DNA from: Solwaraspora sp. WMMD791
Lineage (GTDB): Bacteria; Actinomycetota; Actinomycetes; Mycobacteriales; Micromonosporaceae
Length of the DNA stretch: 64,000 nt
Direction of reading: 5' to 3'
NCBI RefSeq assembly: GCF_029581195.1
Contig: NZ_CP120737.1
Span: 310,001-374,000 of the forward strand
Each line of letters starts with the position of its first letter. The stretch's first letter is position 1. Of this stretch, positions 1-8,920 are shown one piece after another. The position numbers were made by a program, and so were the translations under genes. The notes beneath the pieces were generated by a model. That model was given only the letters and a program-made list of their open reading frames with translations, searched no databases and had not been told where the DNA came from.

Positions 1-80
1 TCCCCGTCTTTCCCGTCGAGATCCGCGACGGCGACATCTACGTCAGTCTGACGCCGAGCAATGGAGTAGCCGTACCATGA
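1..80 (+). CDS. Rieske-type non-heme ferredoxin subunit, C-terminal end only
   Basis: Only the last 25 codons are present (in frame from base 3, stop TGA at 78-80). The end reads PVFPVEIRDGDIYVSL then a short tail. That DGDIYV ending is typical of small Rieske ferredoxins (NirD/BphF-like), which in actinobacteria sit between sufD and sufC. The stop overlaps the sufC start as ATGA, so the two are probably translationally coupled. The Rieske cluster ligands lie outside the window, so the call rests on this ending and on position. Confidence 0.7.
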   Translation, partial: PVFPVEIRDGDIYVSLTPSNGVAVP

Positions 81-850
81 GCGTTCTGGAGATCCGCGAC
101 CTGCAGGTGTCGGTCAAGCTGCCGGAAGGCGAGCTCAAGCCGATCCTGGCCGGGGTGACGTTGACCATCCGGTCGGGGGAGACACACGCCATCATGGGCC
201 CGAACGGCTCCGGCAAGTCGACGCTGGCGTACTCGATCGCCGGCCACCCCAAGTATGAGATCACCGGTGGTGAGGTGCTGCTCGACGGCACCGACGTGCT
301 GGCCATGTCGGTCGACGAGCGGGCTCGTGCCGGGCTGTTCCTCGCCATGCAGTACCCGGTCGAGGTGCCCGGGGTGTCGGTGGCGAACTTCCTGCGTACC
401 GCCAAGACCGCGGTCGACGGCACCGCGCCGAAGCTGCGCACCTGGGCCGGTGAGCTGCGCGGTGCCATGGAGCGGCTGCAGATGGACCCGGCGTTCGCCC
501 AGCGCAACGTCAACGAGGGCTTCTCCGGTGGCGAGAAGAAGCGGCACGAGATCGTGCAGCTGGAGCTACTCAAGCCGAAGATGGCCATCCTCGACGAGAC
601 CGACTCCGGGCTCGACATCGACGCGCTGCGGGTGGTCAGCGAAGGGGTCAACCGGGTACGGGAGGCGGGCCAGACCGGTCTGCTGCTGATCACCCACTAC
701 ACCCGGATCCTGCGCTACATCAAGCCGGACTTCGTGCACGTCTTCGTTGGCGGCCGGATCGTCGAGGAGGGCGGCCCGGAGCTGGCGGAGAAGCTGGAGG
801 CCGAAGGCTACGAGCGGTACGTCGCGGGTGCCGGCACGGCTGCGGCCTGA
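77..850 (+). CDS. sufC: Fe-S cluster assembly ATPase SufC
   Basis: This 257-residue ABC-type ATPase is the motor subunit of the SufBCD scaffold, which builds Fe-S clusters in the cytoplasm; it has no membrane partner. Visible features are Walker A GPNGSGKST (41-49), the SufC-type signature SGGEKKRHEI, Walker B KMAILDETDSGLDIDAL and the switch histidine in LLITHYTRIL. Length matches the family (about 250). The ATG overlaps the stop of the upstream ferredoxin gene, and sufS, sufU and a sufT-like gene follow on the same strand, giving the usual actinobacterial SUF order. sufB and sufD should lie just upstream of the window. Confidence 0.97.
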   Translation: MSVLEIRDLQVSVKLPEGELKPILAGVTLTIRSGETHAIMGPNGSGKSTLAYSIAGHPKYEITGGEVLLDGTDVLAMSVDERARAGLFLAMQYPVEVPGVSVANFLRTAKTAVDGTAPKLRTWAGELRGAMERLQMDPAFAQRNVNEGFSGGEKKRHEIVQLELLKPKMAILDETDSGLDIDALRVVSEGVNRVREAGQTGLLLITHYTRILRYIKPDFVHVFVGGRIVEEGGPELAEKLEAEGYERYVAGAGTAAA

Positions 851-903
851 CCGACCGCGCCGGGACCACCTCACGATCCGTGCAGAAGGGCGGCGTCGAG
901 CCG

Positions 904-2214
904 ATGAGCACCATAGCCATCCCCCGGGACACGCCGGCCCCCGACGGTCCAACCGTGTTGGACGTCGATGCGGTCCGTGCCGACTTCCCGATCCTCGGCC
1001 GGCAGGTCAACGGCCACCCGTTGGTGTACCTGGACAGCGCCAACACCTCGCAGAAACCCCGCCAGGTGCTCGACGCGCTGTCCGACTACTACCAGCAGCA
1101 CAACGCCAACGTCGCCCGCTCGGTGCACACTCTGGGCACCGAGTCGACCGAGGCGTACGAGGGTGCCCGGGCGAAGCTGGCCGCGTTCATCGGCGCGGCC
1201 AGCCCGGACGAGGTCGTCTTCACCAAGAACTCCACCGAGGCGATCAACCTCGTCGCGTACGCCTTCGCCAACGCCTCGACCGGCGCTGGCGCCGGCACCG
1301 ACCCCCGGTTGCGGCTCGGCCCCGGCGACGAGGTGGTGATCTCCGAGATGGAGCACCACTCCAACATCGTCCCCTGGCAGTTGCTGTGCGAACGCACCGG
1401 TGCCACGCTGCGCTGGTTCGGGCTGACCTCCGACGGTCGACTCGACGAGTCGGACCTGACCGGGCTGATCACCGAGCGGACCAAACTGGTCTCCCTGGTG
1501 CACATGTCGAACATCCTCGGCACGGTCAACGACCTGTCCGCCATCACCCGCCGGGTCCGGCAGGTCGGTGCTCTGCTGCTGCTGGACTGCTCCCAGTCGG
1601 TGCCGCACCGGCCGGTGGACGTGGCGGCGCTGGACGCCGACTTCATCGCCTTCACCGGGCACAAGATGTGCGGGCCGACCGGGATCGGGGTGCTGTGGGG
1701 CCGGGCGGCGCTGCTCGCCGTGATGCCGCCGGTGCTCGGCGGCGGCTCGATGATCGAGACGGTGTCGATGAGCGGATCCACGTTCGCCCCGCCGCCGGCC
1801 CGGTTCGAGGCCGGTACGCCGCCGATCGCCCAGGCGGTCGGTCTCGGCGCCGCCGTCGACTACCTCACCGCGCTGGGCATGCCGGCGGTCGCCGCGCACG
1901 AGGAGCGGATCACCGCGTACGCCCTGGACGCCCTGGCCACCGTGCCGGGTCTGCGGATCGTCGGCCCGCCGACGCCGGCCGGGCGGGGCGGCACGGTGTC
2001 GTTCGCGCTGGACGGTATCCACCCGCACGACGTCGGACAGATCCTCGACGCCCAAGGCGTGCAGGTCCGGGTCGGCCACCACTGCGCCCGCCCGGTCTGC
2101 GTCCGCTACGGCGTCCCGGCGACGACCCGGGCGTCGTTCTACCTCTACACCACGACCGGCGAGGTGGACGCGTTGGTGCGCGGTCTGGAACAGGCGCGGA
2201 AGGTCTTCGACTGA
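904..2214 (+). CDS. sufS: Cysteine desulfurase SufS
   Basis: PLP-dependent class V aminotransferase-fold enzyme (436 aa) that takes sulfur from L-cysteine and passes it as persulfide to SufU. The PLP lysine is K254 in FTGHKMCGPTG, the stacking histidine lies in EMEHHSNIVPW (about 151), and the catalytic loop cysteine is C394 in RVGHHCARPVC. I start at ATG 904. A GTG at 880 is in frame and would add MQKGGVEP, but conservation normally begins nearer the ATG; an AAGGG lies 14-18 bases before 904. The last base of its TGA is the first base of the sufU ATG (TGATG), so the two are coupled. Confidence 0.96.
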   Translation: MSTIAIPRDTPAPDGPTVLDVDAVRADFPILGRQVNGHPLVYLDSANTSQKPRQVLDALSDYYQQHNANVARSVHTLGTESTEAYEGARAKLAAFIGAASPDEVVFTKNSTEAINLVAYAFANASTGAGAGTDPRLRLGPGDEVVISEMEHHSNIVPWQLLCERTGATLRWFGLTSDGRLDESDLTGLITERTKLVSLVHMSNILGTVNDLSAITRRVRQVGALLLLDCSQSVPHRPVDVAALDADFIAFTGHKMCGPTGIGVLWGRAALLAVMPPVLGGGSMIETVSMSGSTFAPPPARFEAGTPPIAQAVGLGAAVDYLTALGMPAVAAHEERITAYALDALATVPGLRIVGPPTPAGRGGTVSFALDGIHPHDVGQILDAQGVQVRVGHHCARPVCVRYGVPATTRASFYLYTTTGEVDALVRGLEQARKVFD

Positions 2215-2672
2215 TGGAGCTCGACCAGCTGTACCAGGAGATCATCCTGGACCATTACAAGCGTCCGCAGGGGCGTGGCCTGCGGGAGCCGTACGCGGCG
2301 GAGGCGCACCACGTCAACCCGACCTGCGGCGACGAGATCACCGTACGGGTGAGTCTGGCCGACGACGACCGGCTCGGGGTGTCCCACGACGGCCAGGGCT
2401 GTTCGATCAGCCAGGCGTCGGCCAGCGTGCTGTACGAACTGGTCGACGGGCGGTCGGCCGACGAGGCGTTCGCCGTGCACGGTGCCTTCGTCGAGCTGGT
2501 GTCCGGCCGTGGCCAGGTCGAGCCGGACGAGGATGTGCTGGGTGACGGGGTGGCGTTCGCCGGAGTGGCGCGCTACCCGGCCCGGGTGAAGTGTGCGCTG
2601 CTGCCGTGGATGGCGTTCAAGGACGCCGCGGCACGCGCCGGTGTGGGCGCGAGCCCGGAGGTGACGCAATGA
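2214..2672 (+). CDS. sufU: SUF sulfur-transfer protein SufU
   Basis: A 152-residue NifU/IscU-fold protein. In Gram-positive bacteria SufU binds zinc and accepts persulfide from SufS instead of acting as a scaffold. The expected zinc ligands are all visible: C38 and D40 in NPTCGDE, C63 in GQGCSISQAS and C127 in RVKCALLPW. The SufU-type insert between the second and third ligands (about 80-110) is present, which separates it from IscU. It starts on the last base of the sufS stop and ends in an ATGA overlap with the next gene, so the order sufS-sufU-sufT is one transcript. Confidence 0.95.
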   Translation: MELDQLYQEIILDHYKRPQGRGLREPYAAEAHHVNPTCGDEITVRVSLADDDRLGVSHDGQGCSISQASASVLYELVDGRSADEAFAVHGAFVELVSGRGQVEPDEDVLGDGVAFAGVARYPARVKCALLPWMAFKDAAARAGVGASPEVTQ

Positions 2673-3118
2673 GTGCCGAAGAGACCATGACCGAGGCGAC
2701 GCCGGCAGCGGAGTCGGCCAACGGCGCCGGTGCGCCGGACGGTGCCGGGGCTGCCGGCGGTGCGACCCCGGCGGCCGGGGCCACCCCGGCCGGTCGGCCG
2801 GCGCTGGCCGACATCGAGGAGGCGATGAAGGACGTCGTCGACCCGGAACTCGGCATCAACGTCGTCGACCTCGGCCTGGTGTACGGCCTGCACGTCGACG
2901 ACGACAACGTCGCCACCATCGACATGACGTTGACCAGCGCGGCCTGCCCGCTGACCGACGTCATCGAGGAACAGGCCCGCCAGGCGCTGACCACCGGACC
3001 GGGCGGTGGCCTGGTCTCCGACATCCGGATCAACTGGGTCTGGCTGCCGCCGTGGGGGCCGGACAAGATCACCGACGAGGGTCGGGACCAGCTGCGGGCC
3101 CTGGGGTTCAACGTCTGA
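2669..3118 (+). CDS. sufT: MIP18/DUF59 metal-sulfur cluster assembly factor (SufT-like)
   Basis: 149 residues. The C-terminal part (about 45-149) is a DUF59/PaaD-like domain with DPELGINVVDLGLVYG and the cysteine loop TSAACPLTDV (C93). Family members help load Fe-S clusters into client proteins. The first 42 residues are a low-complexity Ala/Gly/Thr/Pro extension not needed by the fold; I keep it because the ATG overlaps the sufU stop (ATGA). It is the last gene of the SUF operon and is followed 16 bases later by a strong hairpin. Confidence 0.9.
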   Translation: MSAEETMTEATPAAESANGAGAPDGAGAAGGATPAAGATPAGRPALADIEEAMKDVVDPELGINVVDLGLVYGLHVDDDNVATIDMTLTSAACPLTDVIEEQARQALTTGPGGGLVSDIRINWVWLPPWGPDKITDEGRDQLRALGFNV

Positions 3119-3134
3119 CCCGACGACACCCGAC

Positions 3135-3175
3135 GGCGGGGGTGGGCGGTCCTGGTCGGACCGCCCACCCCCGCC
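3135..3175. terminator. Bidirectional terminator between suf operon and acylase gene
   Basis: A perfect 18-bp stem (3135-3152 with 3158-3175) and five-base loop TGGTC sits between two convergent genes. There is no T run, as is common in actinomycetes. Position and stem strength make termination of both transcripts likely. Confidence 0.8.
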
Positions 3176-3187
3176 GCTCGTCGGGCC

Positions 3188-6100
3188 TTACCTGCCGTAC
3201 ACCTCGAGTTCGTAGAGCGAGTAGCCGTACTGGCTGCCCCGGGTGACGCCGACCAGCCGCAGGTACCGGGCCGTGGTCACCGGGAAGGCGGCCACGTCGG
3301 TGCCGCCGTCGCCGACGGCGGTGGACCAGACGGTCCGCCAGTCGTCGCCGTCGGCAGAGACCTCGATCCGGTACGCCCGGCCGTAGGCCGCCTCCCAGTG
3401 CAGCACCGCTCGCCCGACCGGGCGGGCACTACCCAGGTCGACGCGGATCCACTGGTCGTCGGACCAGTCGCTGGCCCAGCGGGTGCCCCGGTGGCCGTCG
3501 ACCGCCCGGCCGACCGGGTTGCCCAGCTGGCTGCTGCTGGCGCTGACCGGTCGGCCGGCGGCCAGGTTGGTCACGTCGTCGCCCCGGCCGGCCGGGAAGG
3601 ACACCACCTGCTGGTAGGTGGGGCGGTTCTGCCAGGCGATCAGCGCCTGGTTGATGCCACCCAGCGGGGAGTGCACGATCGCGTCGGCGCACCACTGGTC
3701 GCCGGCGGCACAGTGCGCGTCGCCCGGATAGGTGGTCGTCGCCGGTTCGGCCAGCGCCGCCCGCAGGCTGTCCAGCAGCACCTGCCGGCACGCCGCCGGT
3801 GACCCGCCGCCGCAGAAGGTGTCGCCCAGCCCGGCCGCGACCGGCTCGCCGAGCACGGCGCGCAGGTCCTTGTCGACGTAGCCCCACCAGCCGTACTGGA
3901 ACGACGAGCCCTTGTGGGTCTGCGCCGAGTTGGCCGAGGTGGGCAGTTGGGAGACGTCGCCGCGCTGCTGCCCGGACGGCGACTCGTTGATCATCAGCGC
4001 GTCGATCAGCGACCGGTAGAGCTGGTCACCGAGTCCGGGCCGGAACTGCGCCCGGACCAGCAACGGCCACCACGCGTCGAGCACCCGGATCGCCTCGGCA
4101 TGCCGGTAGACCTTGCTGCCGGCGGCGGTCTCCACCCGTAGCGCGCCGTCGGCGTGCCAGGCCCGTAGCGCCGCGATCGCCTCGGCCAGGGCCGGATCGG
4201 TGACCGGCTGGCTGTCGAGCACCCGCAGGACGGTGCCGAGCACCTCGGCGCCGCGCAGGTCGGTCAACCCGGCCCGCTGCACCAGGGCCACCACGTCGGC
4301 GCGGTCGAGCGTGCGTCCGGCCGCCACGGCGGCCCGGACCGGTACGTCGAGCAGGTCGCCCCGGTGCACGGCGCCGAAGCTGAAGTTGCCGTCGGCGGCA
4401 CCGAAGTCCGTGGCCTGCTTGTTGTTCCAGCTGACGTAGTAGTCCTGGTCGATCGACTGCGGCTTCGACGACGCCGGGGCGTACCGGGCGGTGTTGGTGG
4501 CCGGGTCGTAGTCGAGCCACTCGTACGCCGGTTCGGCCCGCATCGGCAGGTTCGGGTCGGCCCCGGGGGTGCGGACCGGGTTGCGCCCGGAGGTGAACAT
4601 CGCGGACTCGGTCGAGTTGACGTAGAACCAGTTGAAGGCGAACTCGACGTTGTCGGCGGTGTCGATGAAGTCGGCCGCGGTGCCCATCACGGCCGGGTCG
4701 TTGAACATCTGGAACCCGATCGCCGAATCTGCCTCGTGCCGGTAGGTGGAACGCAACTGGGTGAAGGCGTGCGGCTGGCCGTCGACCAGCGCCCGCCAGC
4801 CGACCAGGCCGAGCTGGGTCCGCCAGGTGACCAGCCGGTACGACCCGGCTGGGGTGGGGTCGGCGACGGTGGGCGACCAGCGGTTGACGTGCGACAGCTC
4901 CTCCATCGCCAGGCACTGGCCCCGGTACCGGTAGTGGTTGCTGGCCAGCGTCGGGGCGGTACCGTCGGGGCTGCACAGCGGTACGGCGTACGTGTCGGTG
5001 ATGTCGTGGATGGACGAGGTGGCACTCCACGCGTAGTCGGATCCCCGGCCGAGCAGGACGTAGAGGTTGAGTCCGGCGAACGCGACGCCCCGGGCGCTGA
5101 TCCCTGGTCCCTGCAGTTCCTGGACCATCAGCAGTTGCGGGGCGAAGTAGCCGGTCTGCGGGCCGAACACCGCGATCGGGTGCCCGGTGGCGGAGTGCTC
5201 GGCTCCGATCACGACCGCGTTGGACATGCCACGCGGGGCGGCGCCGATGGTGAGCCCGGCGAGGGCGGCGGCACCGGCGGTGGACCCGTCGTCCGTCGCC
5301 GTCGGGACGGCCGAACCGGTCGGGTCGGTGACCACCGGCTCCACCCGCGCGGTGCCGGCGTCGGGCAGCACCACGCTGGTGGCGTCGGTCGGGCTGGCCC
5401 CGTACGGGAAGCTCTGCCCGTCGTGCAAAGTCAGTACCGTCTCCGGGTCGTTGGCGGCGCGGAACCCTTCCCACACCCGGTCCCCGGCGACCGGTCCGTA
5501 GCGGGCCTGCGCGGCCACCCGGACCAGGGCCGACTGCATTTCGGTGCCGCCTCCGCCGCCGAAGAGTCCACCGATGACCCCGGCGATGGCGATCAGGTCG
5601 GTCAGTTGGAACGGTTCCGGCCCGCCGGCGTTGGTGATCGCGTCGAGGTGCCCGGTGAGGACGTACTCGCCGGGGCAGTTGCGCGCGGCCATGCAGTCGC
5701 TGATGTAAGCGTTGACGCCGGCGACGTAGGCGGTGACGTCCTGGTAGAGCAGCTCGCCCCGGTCGCCGCGCTGACGCAGCGCGGTGACCTGCGCGTCCAG
5801 GTCGGCCTGGGTGTACGGCGCGGTGCGCCACAGGCTCTGCTCCAGCTCGCGGTTGCCCGGGGCGCCGCCGGCGAACGAGGTGAGGGTGCCGCGTCCGACG
5901 TGGCGTAGCAGGTCCATGGTGAACAGTCGGTCCTCGGCTCCGGCGTAGCCGGCACCGTACATCGTGCCGGACCGGGTGGTGCCGGTGACGTGCGGTACGC
6001 CGGTTGCCTTGTCCCGCACGACGGTCACGTCCGAGCGGGGCTGGTAGCTGCGGGCGACCTGTCCGGCAGGTACCCCGAACGACGCGTCGGTGAAGAAGGT

Positions 6101-6445
6101 GTCGATCTGCTCGTCGGCCAGGCCGGCGTAGCCGTAGACCAGTCTGGCGTAGCGGTCGAGCTGGTCCCGGGCGTGCGGCGGGTAGGTGCCGAAGGCCTGG
6201 TGGCCGAGGATGTCGACGAGGGTGGCGTTGCCGTTCTGCCCGGGCGGCAGGATGTCGGCGCACTCGTCGAGGCAGTAGTCCACGGTGGTGGACGCGGCGG
6301 CAGGGGACTGGTCGGGGGCGGTCACCGGGGCTGGGGTGTCCGTTGACGGGGCGGCGGTGGCCGGCACGGCGAGTGCTCCGCCGCCGAGCACGGCGGCGGT
6401 CAGGACGGCGACCACGGGTCTGGCGAGTCCGGTGCGCAGGGGCAT
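3188..6445 (-). CDS. Secreted penicillin acylase family protein with C-terminal F5/8 type C domain
   Basis: About 1085 residues. A Sec signal (basic MPLRTGLARP, hydrophobic core, AxA site) precedes a penicillin-amidase/AHL-acylase-type N-terminal-nucleophile hydrolase. The probable nucleophile after autocleavage is Ser408 in APRGMSNAVVIGAEH, followed by GHPIAVFGPQTGYFAPQ. The last 120 residues (NLAAGRPVSASSSQ... to YSLYELEVYGR) form an F5/8 type C (discoidin/CBM32-like) module that would bind sugars or surfaces. Substrate cannot be read from sequence: beta-lactams, acyl-homoserine lactones and lipopeptides are all possible. I choose ATG 6445 rather than the in-frame ATG at 6457 because GGAGG then sits seven bases upstream. 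It is divergent from another secreted enzyme. Confidence 0.88.
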   Translation of the reverse strand: MPLRTGLARPVVAVLTAAVLGGGALAVPATAAPSTDTPAPVTAPDQSPAAASTTVDYCLDECADILPPGQNGNATLVDILGHQAFGTYPPHARDQLDRYARLVYGYAGLADEQIDTFFTDASFGVPAGQVARSYQPRSDVTVVRDKATGVPHVTGTTRSGTMYGAGYAGAEDRLFTMDLLRHVGRGTLTSFAGGAPGNRELEQSLWRTAPYTQADLDAQVTALRQRGDRGELLYQDVTAYVAGVNAYISDCMAARNCPGEYVLTGHLDAITNAGGPEPFQLTDLIAIAGVIGGLFGGGGGTEMQSALVRVAAQARYGPVAGDRVWEGFRAANDPETVLTLHDGQSFPYGASPTDATSVVLPDAGTARVEPVVTDPTGSAVPTATDDGSTAGAAALAGLTIGAAPRGMSNAVVIGAEHSATGHPIAVFGPQTGYFAPQLLMVQELQGPGISARGVAFAGLNLYVLLGRGSDYAWSATSSIHDITDTYAVPLCSPDGTAPTLASNHYRYRGQCLAMEELSHVNRWSPTVADPTPAGSYRLVTWRTQLGLVGWRALVDGQPHAFTQLRSTYRHEADSAIGFQMFNDPAVMGTAADFIDTADNVEFAFNWFYVNSTESAMFTSGRNPVRTPGADPNLPMRAEPAYEWLDYDPATNTARYAPASSKPQSIDQDYYVSWNNKQATDFGAADGNFSFGAVHRGDLLDVPVRAAVAAGRTLDRADVVALVQRAGLTDLRGAEVLGTVLRVLDSQPVTDPALAEAIAALRAWHADGALRVETAAGSKVYRHAEAIRVLDAWWPLLVRAQFRPGLGDQLYRSLIDALMINESPSGQQRGDVSQLPTSANSAQTHKGSSFQYGWWGYVDKDLRAVLGEPVAAGLGDTFCGGGSPAACRQVLLDSLRAALAEPATTTYPGDAHCAAGDQWCADAIVHSPLGGINQALIAWQNRPTYQQVVSFPAGRGDDVTNLAAGRPVSASSSQLGNPVGRAVDGHRGTRWASDWSDDQWIRVDLGSARPVGRAVLHWEAAYGRAYRIEVSADGDDWRTVWSTAVGDGGTDVAAFPVTTARYLRLVGVTRGSQYGYSLYELEVYGR

Positions 6446-6603
6446 GTACGCCTCCATCGGTGGGCGGGGGTGGACCCCCGATGGTCAGAAGTGAAAAAAA
6501 TTCAGTTACTGGATGGTAGCCAGGTGCCGTGCCGGTGCGGAAGATTTAGCTGGCTCGATTATTGTCGGGCATTTCCTGCCAGACTGAGCAGAAGGGACAC
6601 CCG
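6446..6603. promoter_or_regulatory. Divergent intergenic region between two secreted-enzyme genes
   Basis: 158 bases between oppositely oriented genes must hold both promoters. It is locally AT-rich (a run of seven A at about 6494-6500; TTTAGCT and GATTATTG near 6545-6563), unlike its surroundings. I could not assign a convincing -35/-10 pair. The plus-strand gene has an AGAAGGGA ribosome-binding site at about 6589-6596. Confidence 0.5.
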
Positions 6604-7995
6604 ATGCGCAGACCTCGACCGTTGGGGCGCCGCCGGACCATCGGCGGCCTCGTCGCGACACTCCTGATCAGTGGCGGACTCGCCACCGGTCCGGCGCCCG
6701 CCGCCGCGACGGCCGCCGCCACCGACCCGGCGACCCCCGCCACCGACCCGGCCGCCACCGGCACCGTCTCGGTGCTGACCTACAACGTCGCCGGCCTGCC
6801 GGCCTGGCTCTCCAGCGGCAACCCCGCCGTCAACACCCGACCGATCGGGCAGCGCATCGGCGCCTACGACGTGGTCCACGTGCAGGAGGACTTCAACTAC
6901 CACGCCGACCTGTACGCCGCCAACGACCACCCACACCGGACTCCGACCAGTGGTGGGGTGCCCTTCGGAGACGGCCTCAACACGCTGTCGCACTACCCGT
7001 ACTCGGACCTGACCCGGGTGCGCTGGAACACCTGCAACGGCACGGACTGCCTCACCCCGAAGGGCTTCACCCGCACCCGGATCCGGCTGGCCGAGGGCGT
7101 CCACGTCGACTTCTACAACGCCCACCCCAACGCCGGCAGCACCGACGCCGACCTGGCCGCCCGCCGGGCCAACATCAGCCAACTCACCGCCTACATCCTG
7201 GCCAACTCGGCCGGCAACGCGGTGGTCGTCGCCGGTGACACCAACACCCGGTGGACCCGGTCCGGGGACAACATCCGCGACCTCGTCAGCGCCGCCGGGC
7301 TCACCGACGCCTGGGTTCAGGCCGAGCGCGACGGCGTGCCACCGGCCGCCGGCAGCCCGGCTCTGGTCTGCGATCCGGCGCTGGTCACCGCCGCCTGTGA
7401 GGTGGTCGACAAGATCCTCTACCGGGGCAACCGGCTCATCGATCTCGACCTGGTGAGCTACGCCAACGACAACGCCGCGTTCCTCGACTCCGCCGGCCGG
7501 CCGTTGTCGGACCACTATCCGATCGCCGCCACCCTGCGCTGGACTCTCGCCGGCGACCTGCGGATGAGCGACGACTGGGGCGGCCCGCACGGCACCCCGT
7601 TCACCGACGTGGACCAGGTCCGCCCCGGCGGCCAGGTCGGCCGGATCGCCGTACGGGGCGGAGCCCGGCTGGATCAGGTGTCGCTGACCCTGTCCGACGG
7701 GCCGACCCTGACCCACGGCGGTGCCGGCGGGAACCTCGTCGGCCTGGACCTGGCCCCGGGGGAGTACCTCACCCAGGCGACGCTGACCCGGGGACAGCGC
7801 GACGGCCGGACCCGGGTGTTCTCCGCGCGGTTCGTCACCAACCTCGGCCGGGTGCTGGCCGCCGGCACGCCGACCAGTGACACGGTCACCTACGTCGCCC
7901 CGGCCGGCTGGCAGATCGGCGGCTTCCACGGCCGCGCCGGCAGCGAGGTCGACCGGCTCGGGATGATCTGGACCCCGGCACCGGCGTCGCCTTAG
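6604..7995 (+). CDS. Secreted DNase I-fold (EEP) phosphodiesterase with jacalin-like lectin domain
   Basis: 463 residues with a signal peptide (MRRPRPLGRRR, then a hydrophobic stretch to about 36). The first domain (about 50-320) is an endonuclease/exonuclease/phosphatase fold of the sphingomyelinase-like type: TYNVAGLP, HVQEDF, NAHPNAG, VVVAGDTNTRW and SDHYPIAA supply the usual Asn, Glu, His, Asp/Asn and Asp-His residues for Mg-dependent phosphodiester cleavage. Residues about 330-463 look like a jacalin-type beta-prism (IAVRGGARLDQV, THGGAGGN, IGGFHGRAGSEVDRLGMIW). Substrate could be phospholipid head groups or DNA. ATG 6604 has a good ribosome-binding site; the upstream in-frame TTG does not. 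Its stop overlaps the convergent gene's stop. Confidence 0.85.
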   Translation: MRRPRPLGRRRTIGGLVATLLISGGLATGPAPAAATAAATDPATPATDPAATGTVSVLTYNVAGLPAWLSSGNPAVNTRPIGQRIGAYDVVHVQEDFNYHADLYAANDHPHRTPTSGGVPFGDGLNTLSHYPYSDLTRVRWNTCNGTDCLTPKGFTRTRIRLAEGVHVDFYNAHPNAGSTDADLAARRANISQLTAYILANSAGNAVVVAGDTNTRWTRSGDNIRDLVSAAGLTDAWVQAERDGVPPAAGSPALVCDPALVTAACEVVDKILYRGNRLIDLDLVSYANDNAAFLDSAGRPLSDHYPIAATLRWTLAGDLRMSDDWGGPHGTPFTDVDQVRPGGQVGRIAVRGGARLDQVSLTLSDGPTLTHGGAGGNLVGLDLAPGEYLTQATLTRGQRDGRTRVFSARFVTNLGRVLAAGTPTSDTVTYVAPAGWQIGGFHGRAGSEVDRLGMIWTPAPASP

Positions 7996-8753
7996 TGGAC
8001 CAGGCTGACCAGGGCCCGCTTGAGGTAGCCGTCGTGCCGGTTGTCCACCCAGCCGACCGCACTGATCGGCCGCCCCTGTTTGCGGGCCTCGTCGCAGTAG
8101 TCCAGCACGTCCGACGCGGGCTGGTAGTCGGTGACTGCCAGCGCCGCGTTGGCGCGTAGCCGGTACGCGGCGTCCTCGGCGTCCCGTACGGCGATCCGCC
8201 CGTCGTCGTCGCGGCGCGCCGCGACCGTGATCTGCCAACCGAACAGCTGCACCAGCACGATGCCAGGGGGAGCGTCGGCGGGGATGCTCACCTCGGCGTT
8301 CGCCCGGGCCAGCGCCTCGGCGACCTCCCGCTGGTAGGTGCCCGCCCAGGCGGCCTGGGCCTGCTGCGGACGCATGACCGACAGCAGTTCGGTCTGCTGG
8401 TCGGTGGGTAGCGCGGTGAGCAGCGCGGCCATGGTCGGCTGCGGCAGCCGGTCGGCGACCGCGCGGACCTGCTCGACGGGGAGCCGGCTCAGCACCGCCA
8501 CCGCCTCGGCGGTAGGCAGGCTGCGCGCGTAGTCGCCCAACTGCTCGGTGCTCAACAGCCTCATCAACTTGGCCCGCAGGTCGTCGCTGGCGGCGGGGAG
8601 GAGCCGGATCAGGTCGGACGTCGTCAGTTCCGCGACTGCCACCGGGATCCGGTCGGCGGGCATCGCCGCAAGCAACCCGACGGCCTGTCGCGGTGAGGTA
8701 CTGCGGACCATCGCGATGAGCTGGGTTATGGGCATCATCCCACCGGGCAGCAT
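7992..8753 (-). CDS. Uncharacterised protein with MgtE-N-like helical repeats
   Basis: 253 residues, no signal or membrane segment. The first 140 residues are four or five helical repeats of about 23 residues that carry a recurring LLxxLP pattern (LLAAMPADR, LIRLLPAAS, VLSRLPVEQV, LLTALPTDQ). This resembles the superhelical N-terminal domain of MgtE-type proteins, but no CBS or transporter domain follows. The last 90 residues are alpha/beta (VLVQLFGWQITVAAR, ALAVTDYQPASDVLDYCDEA, AVGWVDNRHDGYLKRALVSL), with no motif I recognise. I use the first ATG, which has GGAG nine bases upstream. The gene is convergent, with a 4-bp overlap, with the EEP gene. Function unknown. Confidence 0.7.
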   Translation of the reverse strand: MLPGGMMPITQLIAMVRSTSPRQAVGLLAAMPADRIPVAVAELTTSDLIRLLPAASDDLRAKLMRLLSTEQLGDYARSLPTAEAVAVLSRLPVEQVRAVADRLPQPTMAALLTALPTDQQTELLSVMRPQQAQAAWAGTYQREVAEALARANAEVSIPADAPPGIVLVQLFGWQITVAARRDDDGRIAVRDAEDAAYRLRANAALAVTDYQPASDVLDYCDEARKQGRPISAVGWVDNRHDGYLKRALVSLVH

Positions 8754-8920
8754 GAGTGTCGTCTCCAGGGAGTCAGGTGATCGTTACGCGCGCCTGATGT
8801 GCCTAACATCCCTGGCCAGCACGTCGCATCAACCCGTCGGCGGAGTTGTACGGCGTTCGGCCAGGTTTCGGTGGCCTCGCCCGGCGGCATCGCGAGCGTT
8901 GCTTCGCTAACCTGCCGGGA

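Noticed and set aside
871-2082. Long minus-strand reading frame of about 400 codons opposite sufS
   Set aside because: Composition is that of a shadow frame (Arg/Gly/His/Asp-rich, no motif), and sufS on the other strand has all catalytic residues. High GC makes such frames common.
747-2213. Upstream extension of the sufU frame through sufC and sufS
   Set aside because: The extra 489 codons are the third frame of two genuine genes. sufU conservation starts at the ATG at 2214.
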